Source: an uncultured Megasphaera sp. (GTDB taxonomy: Bacteria > Bacillota > Negativicutes > Veillonellales > Megasphaeraceae). Taken from it: 9,456 nucleotides of DNA. The notes below the pieces were generated by a model that made no database searches, was not told where the DNA came from, and was given only the letters and a program-made list of their open reading frames with translations. Positions 1-5,610 of the stretch are shown here, one piece after another. How positions within the stretch are numbered: position 1 is the stretch's first letter; each line of letters opens with the position of its first letter. A program made the translations under genes and the position numbers. The stretch is from positions 1 to 9,456 of the forward strand of contig CALBLM010000391.1 of the NCBI GenBank assembly GCA_937895695.1, in the 5' to 3' direction.

Positions 1-2
1 GG

Positions 3-224
3 ATAATTGAAACGATTTTGCCAGGAGATACAGGCGGTTTTATCAAGACATATGAGGGTCATTCCTATTATTTTAAAGGGAATTCATTGTATCTAGCTGA
101 TGCAGTAAGAGGGTTATATGTTTGTTTTTATATACAAGAAGGACGAAAGGGACCGCAGAAAATAGCTAGACGAGCGATTGATATCATGAAAGCCGAAAAA
201 GAAACGTATGATGACCATTATTAG
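3..224 (+). CDS. 3' end of an unrecognised gene (5' truncated by window edge)
   Basis: The frame is open from the left edge to the TAG at 222-224, giving about 73 C-terminal residues of a protein that starts outside the window. A TTG at 18 is in frame but has no ribosome binding site before it, so it is not a convincing start. The tail has an aromatic-rich middle (Tyr, Phe, Gly) followed by a basic, probably helical end (GRKGPQKIARRAIDIMKAEK) and an acidic DDHY terminus. I see no membrane segment and no catalytic motif, and I do not recognise the family. The next gene begins 77 nt downstream behind its own promoter, so the two need not be co-transcribed. That the frame is coding is likely from its codon use and its fit with the strand of the neighbours; the function is unknown. 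Confidence 0.55.
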   Translation: MIETILPGDTGGFIKTYEGHSYYFKGNSLYLADAVRGLYVCFYIQEGRKGPQKIARRAIDIMKAEKETYDDHY

Positions 225-229
225 TTTCT

Positions 230-258
230 TTGCTTGGATAGATAAAGTGTATTATAAT
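230..258 (+). promoter_or_regulatory. Candidate sigma-A-type promoter for dcd
   Basis: The -35-like TTGCTT (230-235) is followed by a 17-nt spacer and a perfect -10 TATAAT (253-258). Transcription would start near 265, giving a leader of about 37 nt before the dcd ATG. It lies just after the stop of the upstream gene, in a very A/T-rich gap. The -35 matches the consensus at only three positions, so the call rests mainly on the -10 and the spacing. Confidence 0.55.
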
Positions 259-301
259 AAAAGATAAAAAATAAGTATGCAAACAGAAAGCGAGTGGCAT
301 C

Positions 302-847
302 ATGATATTATCAGGTAAAGAAATTGTAAAACATCTTGGCAAAGAAATCGTTATTACCCCATTTCATCCGGAACGGGTCAATCCGAATAGTTACAATTTA
401 TCATTGTATAATCAGCTAATGACATACGACCATCATGAATTGGATATGGCAAAACCAAATCCGGCTTCTACCATTACCATTCCGGAAGAAGGATATGTTT
501 TACAGCCTAATAAATTATATTTAGGTCGGACTAATGAATATACAAAGACAGAAGGATATATTCCTATGTTGGAAGGACGTTCTTCTGTGGGTCGTTTAGG
601 TGTATTTATTCATGTGACGGCTGGATTTGGTGATGTCGGTTTTGCTGGTTACTGGACGTTAGAGATTTTCTGTGTACAGCCGATTCGTATTTATCCCAAT
701 GTAGAAATTTGCCAAATTTATTATCATGATATTGACGGAGAATACGATACATATCAGCATGGTAAATATCAAAATAATACAGGTATACAGCCGAGCATGT
801 TGTGGAAAGATTTTCAAAAAATCACAAATAACAAGAAAACGTTTTAG
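302..847 (+). CDS. dcd: dCTP deaminase, possibly bifunctional dCTP deaminase/dUTPase
   Basis: This 181-residue protein belongs to the trimeric dUTPase/dCTP deaminase fold and acts in the cytoplasm to deaminate dCTP to dUTP on the way to dTMP. The core motif is plain: GRSSVGR (92-98), then HVTAG (104-108), then GFAGYWTLE (113-121). Ser94, Arg98 and Glu121 have the same spacing as Ser111, Arg115 and the catalytic Glu138 of the E. coli enzyme. The C-terminal arm with HGKYQ...G..PS (153-165) is the usual nucleotide-closing tail. Gly108 replaces the His that E. coli Dcd has after HVTA; TAG followed by D.GF is the form found in the bifunctional Methanocaldococcus and Mycobacterium enzymes, so dUTPase activity is possible (inference). 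The ATG at 302 has only a weak purine-rich ribosome site, but the MILSGKEI start fits the family. A hydrolase gene follows 35 nt later, probably in the same operon. Confidence 0.93.
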   Translation: MILSGKEIVKHLGKEIVITPFHPERVNPNSYNLSLYNQLMTYDHHELDMAKPNPASTITIPEEGYVLQPNKLYLGRTNEYTKTEGYIPMLEGRSSVGRLGVFIHVTAGFGDVGFAGYWTLEIFCVQPIRIYPNVEICQIYYHDIDGEYDTYQHGKYQNNTGIQPSMLWKDFQKITNNKKTF

Positions 848-882
848 TAAGTGAATCTGTATCTTCAGAGAGGGCGAGTGGT

Positions 883-1875
883 ATGAACCCAATTGCAATA
901 ACAGATATACAAGGAATTCGGATTGGAAATGCACAAAACAAAGACGGCGGAACGGGCTGTACCGTGCTCATTAGTCCCCAAGGTTCTCCTTGCGGTGTTG
1001 ACGTTCGTGGCGGCGGCCCGGCCAGCAGAGAATTAGAATTGCTGAATCCGGCAGCGAATGCTGAGAGAATTCACGCTATCCTTCTTAGCGGCGGCAGTGC
1101 CTATGGCTTGGACGCAGCAACAGGCGTTATGAAGTATTTAGAAGAACATGATATTGGTTTTGATACTAGAATCTGTAAAGTTCCTCTTGTTGTAGCATCT
1201 TGTATTTACGATTTAGGATGTGGTCAAAATGTCCGCCCTGATGCACAAATGGGATATGAAGCCTGTGTGGCGTCAGAACAACAACGATTTACGGAAGGGT
1301 GTTATGGCGTAGGTACAGGGGCGACTGTTGGGAAATTATGTGGACCGAAATACATGATGAAATCCGGTGTAGGTGCGTATGCTGTGCAATCAGGTGAACT
1401 GCAGGTAGGCGCTGTTGTGGTTGTGAATGCTGTTGGTGATGTGTTGGGAGAAAATAATCAAATTATTGCTGGCATGCGTCTGGCTGACGGCAACGGATTT
1501 GCCAATTCGAGGCAAGTCATGCTAGAAGAATATGGTCAGGCGGATACGCTGTTTTCACAACGAGATGGAGGGACAACGAATACAACTCTTGGTATAGTCG
1601 TAACGAATGGAAAATTTGATAAGGCCCATATGAAAAAAATAGCCGCTATGGCAAGTAATGGTTTTGTTCGAACCATATGCCCTGTGAATACAACAGCTGA
1701 TGGTGATTCGATGTATGCCATGAGTGTCGGTGAAGTCCATGCTGAAATGAGTCTAACAGGAACGATGGCAGCTTATGTCGTAGAACACGCCGTGCGTAGA
1801 GCTGTACAGACGGCTGTCAGCTGTTATGGTGTCCCTGCAATGAAAACATACTCACGTAGCAGATATATGGGCTAA
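883..1875 (+). CDS. P1-family (S58, DmpA/NylC-type) self-cleaving N-terminal-nucleophile hydrolase
   Basis: This 330-residue protein resembles the P1 family: DmpA aminopeptidase, beta-peptidyl aminopeptidases and the NylC nylon-oligomer hydrolase. These are made as one chain that cuts itself, leaving a Ser or Thr nucleophile at the start of the small subunit. Family blocks seen are GVDVRGGGPASRE (38-50), LLSGGSAYGLDAATGVMKYLEE (about 67-88), RPDAQMGYEAC (117-127), GATVGK (146-151), VVVVNAVGD (178-186) and GGTTNTTLG (229-237). By analogy with NylC the cut would fall between Asn233 and Thr234, giving subunits of 233 and 97 residues, with Lys151 and Asn182 as likely active-site partners. There is no signal peptide, so it is cytoplasmic. 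The start has a good AGAGAGGG ribosome site (867-874). It lies 35 nt after dcd and is followed by a terminator-like hairpin. The substrate cannot be told from sequence; an amino-terminal peptidase or amide hydrolase is most likely. Confidence 0.9.
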   Translation: MNPIAITDIQGIRIGNAQNKDGGTGCTVLISPQGSPCGVDVRGGGPASRELELLNPAANAERIHAILLSGGSAYGLDAATGVMKYLEEHDIGFDTRICKVPLVVASCIYDLGCGQNVRPDAQMGYEACVASEQQRFTEGCYGVGTGATVGKLCGPKYMMKSGVGAYAVQSGELQVGAVVVVNAVGDVLGENNQIIAGMRLADGNGFANSRQVMLEEYGQADTLFSQRDGGTTNTTLGIVVTNGKFDKAHMKKIAAMASNGFVRTICPVNTTADGDSMYAMSVGEVHAEMSLTGTMAAYVVEHAVRRAVQTAVSCYGVPAMKTYSRSRYMG

Positions 1876-1913
1876 CTGCATTAAGCTTCTCATAATAAAT
1901 TAAATACTGATTG

Positions 1914-1961
1914 GGACTGCAACAAATAAGAACATTTCGTCCATTTTGTTACAGTCCTTTT
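1914..1961 (+). terminator. Terminator-like hairpin after the P1 hydrolase gene
   Basis: GGACTG-C-AACAAA (1914-1926) can pair with TTTGTT-A-CAGTCC (1945-1957): two 6-bp helices around one C/A mismatch, with an 18-nt loop. TTTTGTT (1958-1964) follows directly. It begins 39 nt after the hydrolase stop. The lower helix is G/C-containing and the upper one is A/T-rich, so termination may be only partial. It plausibly insulates dcd and the hydrolase gene from the mraZ operon. Confidence 0.55.
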
Positions 1962-1998
1962 GTTATGCCGTTTTACGTGTATAGTCTGCAGCATAACA
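1961..1998. repeat. Perfect 8-bp inverted repeat in the mraZ upstream gap
   Basis: TGTTATGC (1961-1968) and GCATAACA (1991-1998) are exact reverse complements separated by 22 nt. The left arm overlaps the tail of the preceding terminator-like hairpin. It is followed by AGTTCA/TGAACT (1998-2003 and 2011-2016) around a 7-nt loop. It could be an operator or an RNA hairpin; nothing in the sequence decides which. Confidence 0.4.
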
Positions 1999-2081
1999 GT
2001 TCATTTTCTTTGAACTTCAAACAAAAAACTAAAAACTTTTGCACTTTTCAAGGGTTCTGGGAAAGGCTTATTTTAAGCATA

Positions 2082-2110
2082 GTGAATTTTTTTATATACT
2101 TTTGTATAAT
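2082..2110 (+). promoter_or_regulatory. Upstream candidate promoter of the mraZ operon
   Basis: There is a perfect TATAAT at 2105-2110, preceded at 17 nt by a poor -35 (GTGAAT, 2082-2087) within a T-rich stretch. Transcription from here would start near 2117 and place all four MraZ-type boxes in the leader. It is weaker in its -35 than the second candidate downstream. Confidence 0.4.
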
Positions 2111-2123
2111 CACAGGATATTTA

Positions 2124-2153
2124 TTGTCAGATAGTGTGAAAATGTGGTAAAAT
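2124..2153 (+). promoter_or_regulatory. Candidate mraZ promoter with extended -10, embedded in the operator
   Basis: TTGTCA (2124-2129, five of six matches to the -35 consensus) is followed by an 18-nt spacer and TAAAAT (2148-2153, five of six). TGG directly before the hexamer gives an extended -10. Transcription would start near 2160, leaving a leader of about 35 nt before the GTG start of mraZ. The -10 lies between the second and third GTG boxes, so bound MraZ would cover it. Confidence 0.55.
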
Positions 2154-2167
2154 GTGGTGAAAAGTGA
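2131..2167 (+). promoter_or_regulatory. MraZ operator: four heptamer boxes at exact 10-bp spacing
   Basis: Four 7-bp boxes with a central GTG lie at 2131-2137 (ATAGTGT), 2141-2147 (AATGTGG), 2151-2157 (AATGTGG) and 2161-2167 (AAAGTGA), separated by 3-nt spacers. The GTG core recurs at 2134, 2144, 2154 and 2164, one helical turn apart. Known MraZ sites are direct repeats at about this period (TGGGN-type in E. coli, AAAGTG[T/G]-type in Mollicutes) just upstream of mraZ. The position and pattern fit autoregulation of the dcw operon; binding itself is inferred. Confidence 0.8.
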
Positions 2168-2194
2168 ATGATGCGGAGAGGAGATGACGAGTTT

Positions 2195-2635
2195 GTGTTC
2201 ATGGGTGAATATTCGCATTCCATCGATGCGAAAGGACGTGTGATTTTACCGGCCAGGTTCAGAGATGAATTGGGGCCGCATTGTGTTGTCACCCGTGGAC
2301 TAGAAGGTTGTCTCTCCGTATACACGATGGATGCGTGGATGAATTTAGCAAATGGCATGAAAAAGTTAAAAGCTTCTAAAGAAAATGTTCGCGCATTTAA
2401 ACGTTTTTTATTTGGCAGTGCAGCGGAAGTAGAATTTGATAAGCAAGGGCGAATTTTAATTCCTTGTACACTTCGTGGATATGCTAAATTAAAAAAAGAT
2501 GTGACCGTTATTGGAACAGGCGATAAAATTGAAATTTGGGATGCCGAATCCTACGCTGCGTATGCAGCAAAAATTGTTCCGGATATGGAAGCAATTGCCG
2601 AAAGTCTGGATGAATCACTAGAGCTGGAATTTTAG
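2195..2635 (+). CDS. mraZ: MraZ transcriptional regulator of the dcw cluster
   Basis: This is a 146-residue protein with two tandem SpoVT-AbrB-like half-domains. Each carries the family's DxxGR...P signature: DAKGRVILP at residues 11-19 and DKQGRILIP at 82-90. MraZ forms ring-shaped oligomers that bind phased direct repeats upstream of its own gene and usually repress the dcw operon. The start is placed at GTG 2195 because the family begins MFMGEY, and because AGGAG (2179-2183) lies 11 nt before it. ATG codons at 2168/2171 and at 2201 are in frame. The first pair has no ribosome site and overlaps the operator, and 2201 is 17 nt from the site. The stop codon is shared with the ribosome site of the next gene, so mraZ and rsmH are co-translated neighbours. 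The length is normal for the family. Confidence 0.95.
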   Translation: MFMGEYSHSIDAKGRVILPARFRDELGPHCVVTRGLEGCLSVYTMDAWMNLANGMKKLKASKENVRAFKRFLFGSAAEVEFDKQGRILIPCTLRGYAKLKKDVTVIGTGDKIEIWDAESYAAYAAKIVPDMEAIAESLDESLELEF

Positions 2636-2643
2636 GAGGAAAG

Positions 2644-3576
2644 ATGAAATTTCATCATATAAGCGTGCTGCGTCAAGAAACGATAGATAATATAATCACT
2701 AACCCGAGCGGTATATATGTTGACTGCACGCTAGGTGGTGGCGGACATACGCATGCATTGGCACAGCGTTTGAATCAAGATGCCTTAATTATTGGATTGG
2801 ATCAGGATAAAGATGCAATTACAGCAGCAACGGAACGTTTGTCAGATATATCGTGCCGTCATATATTAGTACAGCGCAATTTTCAATATATGCGTGAAGT
2901 TCTCGATGAATTAGGAATTAAGGCTGTAGACGGAATTATGTTTGATTTGGGTGTATCCAGTTATCAGTTAGATACGCCAGAACGAGGTTTTTCGTATATG
3001 CAGGATGGGCCTTTGGATATGCGGATGGATAACAGTCAAGCAAAAAGTGCCTATGAGGTTGTCAATACATATGGGCAAGAAGAACTGTATCATGTCATTA
3101 AACAATATGGGGAAGAACGCTGGGCAAAGCGGATTGCTGCATTTATCGTACATGCTCGTCAGGAAAAGCCTATCGAACGAACGAGTGAGCTCGTATCCAT
3201 TATCAAAAAGGCGATTCCAGCCGGTGCCCGTAAAGATGGTCCACATCCGGCAAAACGAACGTTTCAAGCAATTCGTATTGAGGTAAATGATGAATTAGGC
3301 ATTCTTCGTGATGCACTGGAACATGCTGCACAGCGACTTAAACCAGGCGGTCATATTTGTGTCATTACATTTCACTCACTGGAAGACCGTATTACAAAAA
3401 AAACGTTTAAGTTAATGGCGACAGACTGCATTTGCCCTCCGGATATGCCGGTATGCGTATGTCATCATAAAGCAATTTTAACTGTAAAGCGTCAGCCTAT
3501 TGTGCCTTCTGAAGAAGAATTAAGGCAAAATCCGCGTGCCCGCAGTGCTAAACTGCGAGTAGGAATACGGAAATAA
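2644..3576 (+). CDS. rsmH: 16S rRNA (cytosine1402-N4)-methyltransferase
   Basis: Also called mraW. It uses S-adenosylmethionine to methylate N4 of C1402 in the decoding centre of 16S rRNA. The 310-residue length is typical. Visible motifs are the SAM-binding loop DCTLGGGGH (27-35), the acidic LDQD segment after strand 2, FDLGVSS (100-106) with the following ERGFSY, GPLDMRMD (122-129), RIEVNDELG in the second half, and TFHSLEDR (242-249). The C-terminal Cys-rich stretch C-CPP-PVCVC is also usual for RsmH. The ribosome site AGGAGG (2634-2639) overlaps the mraZ stop and sits a short 4 nt from the ATG. The N-terminus FHHISVLRQETI fits the family start. It is the second gene of the mraZ operon and ends 60 nt before the ftsL-like gene. 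Confidence 0.97.
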   Translation: MKFHHISVLRQETIDNIITNPSGIYVDCTLGGGGHTHALAQRLNQDALIIGLDQDKDAITAATERLSDISCRHILVQRNFQYMREVLDELGIKAVDGIMFDLGVSSYQLDTPERGFSYMQDGPLDMRMDNSQAKSAYEVVNTYGQEELYHVIKQYGEERWAKRIAAFIVHARQEKPIERTSELVSIIKKAIPAGARKDGPHPAKRTFQAIRIEVNDELGILRDALEHAAQRLKPGGHICVITFHSLEDRITKKTFKLMATDCICPPDMPVCVCHHKAILTVKRQPIVPSEEELRQNPRARSAKLRVGIRK

Positions 3577-3593
3577 GGTATACAGAGACTGTC

Positions 3594-3636
3594 ATTTATA
3601 TAAATATTATTTAAATTTAAGTGGATGTGATATAAT
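3594..3636 (+). promoter_or_regulatory. Candidate internal promoter: A/T-only tract plus extended -10 before ftsL
   Basis: Positions 3594-3620 contain only A and T and include two perfect palindromes, ATTTATATAAAT (3594-3605) and TTAAATTTAA (3611-3620). TGATATAAT (3628-3636) is a perfect extended -10 that ends one base before the ATG at 3637. No good -35 is seen at the expected place; the A/T tract could act as an UP element. Transcripts would start near 3643, inside the longer reading frame, and would favour the downstream ATG at 3661. Confidence 0.4.
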
Positions 3637-4017
3637 ATGCTGGCCAGAAAAGCAGAATATATGCAGGAAAGCAGAGAAAATTACAGTATAGCCGTAAATA
3701 AGATTAATGGCATGCACCATCAATTTAGCAAGATGGTTTTGCGGACCTTGTTTTTAGGCGTGCTGCTAGGCGGATTTTTGCTTGGCTATGTTCATCTGAC
3801 AGCGGTTCAATCTAATTTTAACCACGAGTTAGTACAAGAAGGAGAAAAAATTCAGCAGTTGCAGCAAGAAAATGATAGTCTGCGTATTGATATAGCTAAG
3901 TTGGAATCTCCAGAACGAATTTATACGATAGCTACAAGTCAGCTGGGGATGCTCATGCCTACTCATGTTTTGTATGCACAATCTAAAACGTATCATGCTG
4001 CTACAAAAAGCCGATAA
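3637..4017 (+). CDS. ftsL: FtsL-like divisome protein (bitopic, coiled coil)
   Basis: This is a 126-residue protein with a basic cytoplasmic N-terminus (about 1-33), one membrane segment (about 34-54, rich in Leu, Gly and Val) and an outward-facing coiled coil (about 63-90, with QQLQQENDSLRIDIAKLE). It ends with the SPERIYTIATSQLGM block (91-105) common to FtsL/DivIC proteins. FtsL works with FtsB/DivIC and FtsQ/DivIB to recruit and activate FtsW-FtsI at the septum. The family is short and poorly conserved, so the symbol rests on topology, this block and the position after rsmH. The ATG at 3637 has only a weak GTGGA site. ATG 3661 (Met9) is a plausible alternative, especially if the internal promoter is used. 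A strong terminator follows 12 nt after the stop, and the ftsI gene usually found next is absent. Confidence 0.82.
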   Translation: MLARKAEYMQESRENYSIAVNKINGMHHQFSKMVLRTLFLGVLLGGFLLGYVHLTAVQSNFNHELVQEGEKIQQLQQENDSLRIDIAKLESPERIYTIATSQLGMLMPTHVLYAQSKTYHAATKSR

Positions 4018-4020
4018 TAT

Positions 4021-4066
4021 ACAACTTCAGCAGCCTTGTGCAAAGGCTGCTATTGTTGTTTCCTTT
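4021..4066 (+). terminator. Strong hairpin terminator or attenuator between ftsL and murE
   Basis: AGCAGCCTT (4029-4037) and AAGGCTGCT (4043-4051) form a perfect 9-bp stem around the loop GTGCA. The stem is followed by a T-rich tail (4053-4066). An outer helix ACAAC (4021-4025) with GTTGT (4055-4059) can extend it across a 3x3 internal loop. This fits a rho-independent terminator inside the dcw cluster. I see no clear promoter between it and murE, so read-through probably supplies the downstream genes. Confidence 0.75.
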
Positions 4067-4089
4067 AATAATATAAATTTGATGTTTTG

Positions 4090-4095
4090 AGGAGG
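4090..4095 (+). promoter_or_regulatory. Ribosome binding site that fixes the murE start
   Basis: AGGAGG lies 9 nt before the ATG at 4105. An in-frame TTG at 4087 would place this site inside the gene and is therefore rejected as the start. Confidence 0.85.
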
Positions 4096-4104
4096 AATAC
4101 GAAT

Positions 4105-5610
4105 ATGAAAACAGTACAGGAACTTTGTAAACAACTCAAAGGTATATATACGATTGATGGGAATAGTAATGTCCAAATTACAGGTATTTCTTCAGATTCT
4201 CGGGATATCCAGCAGGGATATTTATTTGCCTGCATTTCTGGTGTACATGTAGATGGTGCGAAATTTGCTTCACAGGCAGTAGAAAAAGGAGCAGCTGCTG
4301 TCTTAACGACTAGACATTTAGATTTACCTCATGGGGCAGTGCAGATTTTGGTGCCGGAAATTCACCATGCATTGGAAGATATGGTACCATATTTTTATGA
4401 TTATCCGGGTAAAAAAATGCGTATGATCGGTGTTACCGGTACCAATGGAAAAACAACGACAACCCATATTATTGCGCATATTCTGCGAGCTGCGGGATAT
4501 CATGTCGGTGTCATTGGTACAATTCATGCTTTGATTGATGATGAAGAACTGCCTATTCATAATACGACACCGGACGTTATCGAATTGCAGCGTTTTTTGG
4601 CGTTGATGTATGAAAAAGGCATGACTCATGTTGTTATGGAAGTATCCAGTCATGCCTTGGCATTAAATCGCGTAGCAGGCATTGAATATGATACGGCTGT
4701 TTTCACTAATTTGACACAGGACCACTTAGATTTCCATAAGACTATGGAAAATTATGTGGCTGCTAAAGCGAAATTATTCCAGAGTTTAACATTGGCAGAT
4801 CATATAAAAGAAAATAAAACAGCTATTGTCAATATTGATGATCCGTGGGCAAAGGTTATCCTTAAATCTTGCCAATGCAAAGTATTGACATATGGTGTAG
4901 AGAAAAATGCAGATCTCAAAGGATCTAATTTAAAGGTAGAATTGAAAAAGTCTTCTTTTGATGTTGTAGGGCCGTTTGTGAATGTACAATTACATATGCA
5001 TATTACCGGATTGTTTAACGAATACAATACGTTGGCGGCTATTGGTGCAGCGCATGCAGAAGGAGTAGATGAAGCAACGATTGACAAAGCAATTCAAACA
5101 TTCCATTCTGTACCGGGACGATTTGAGCTGGTTGAAGCCGGACAAGACTTTGCAATTGTTGTTGATTATTCTCATACACCGGATAGTTTGCAGAAGGCAT
5201 TGGAAACGGCACGTGCGATGAAACCAAACCATATTTTGGTTGTCTTTGGCTGCGGCGGTGACCGTGATAAGACAAAACGACCGATTATGGGAAAAATTGG
5301 TGCACAGTTGGCAGATATTCCTATTGTTACTTCCGACAATCCGCGTTCAGAAGATCCAGATACCATTGTGGCAGAAGTTGAAGCGGGCGTAAGACAAGGA
5401 CTAAAACCAGGACAGCATCATGAAGTTATTGTAGATCGTCGTACGGCTATTTGCCGGGCTGTTGAATTAGCACAACCGGGAGATATCGTTTTAATTGCCG
5501 GTAAAGGACATGAAACCTATCAAATTTTGAAAAACGGCACCATTCATTTTGATGATCGTGAAGAAGCACGTAAAGCAGTTCAGAAACTGCACAAGGGAGA
5601 TAATAAATAA
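4105..5610 (+). CDS. murE: UDP-MurNAc-L-Ala-D-Glu:meso-diaminopimelate ligase
   Basis: This 501-residue cytoplasmic Mur ligase adds the third stem-peptide residue at the cost of ATP. The N-terminal UDP-binding domain shows DSRDIQQGYLFACISG. The central ATPase domain has the P-loop GVTGTNGKTTTT (109-120, Lys116). NLTQDHLDFH is followed by YVAAKAK (217-223), with Lys221 the likely carbamylated residue. The C-terminal domain has DNPRSEDP (411-418). This DNPR box, with Arg414 matching E. coli Arg416, is the mark of meso-diaminopimelate rather than lysine enzymes, so the cell wall should be of the DAP type. The strong ribosome site supports the ATG at 4105. Its TAA overlaps the murF ATG by one base (TAATG), which suggests translational coupling. 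It lies downstream of a terminator-like hairpin, in the slot where ftsI normally precedes it. Confidence 0.98.
   Translation: MKTVQELCKQLKGIYTIDGNSNVQITGISSDSRDIQQGYLFACISGVHVDGAKFASQAVEKGAAAVLTTRHLDLPHGAVQILVPEIHHALEDMVPYFYDYPGKKMRMIGVTGTNGKTTTTHIIAHILRAAGYHVGVIGTIHALIDDEELPIHNTTPDVIELQRFLALMYEKGMTHVVMEVSSHALALNRVAGIEYDTAVFTNLTQDHLDFHKTMENYVAAKAKLFQSLTLADHIKENKTAIVNIDDPWAKVILKSCQCKVLTYGVEKNADLKGSNLKVELKKSSFDVVGPFVNVQLHMHITGLFNEYNTLAAIGAAHAEGVDEATIDKAIQTFHSVPGRFELVEAGQDFAIVVDYSHTPDSLQKALETARAMKPNHILVVFGCGGDRDKTKRPIMGKIGAQLADIPIVTSDNPRSEDPDTIVAEVEAGVRQGLKPGQHHEVIVDRRTAICRAVELAQPGDIVLIAGKGHETYQILKNGTIHFDDREEARKAVQKLHKGDNK

Noticed and set aside
659..934. 91-codon - strand frame over dcd and the start of the hydrolase gene
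   Set aside because: It is a shadow of two well-supported genes, has no recognisable motif, and is rich in Ile and Leu as expected of the complement of A/T-rich coding DNA.
1911..2150. 79-codon + strand frame between the hydrolase gene and mraZ
   Set aside because: It starts at a TTG without a ribosome site, runs through the hairpins and both candidate promoters, and its translation is a Phe- and Tyr-rich product of A/T-rich DNA.
2968..3286. Overlapping frames on both strands inside rsmH
   Set aside because: rsmH is intact with all motifs, and the alternative frames carry no family signature or ribosome site.
4066..4089. A promoter directly upstream of murE (TATAAA at 4072-4077)
   Set aside because: No -35 is found at 16-18 nt, and the match is expected by chance in such A/T-rich DNA; it was left as unsupported.
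4087..4104. TTG at 4087 as an upstream start for murE
   Set aside because: The AGGAGG at 4090-4095 would lie inside the gene, and the ATG at 4105 is ideally spaced from it.
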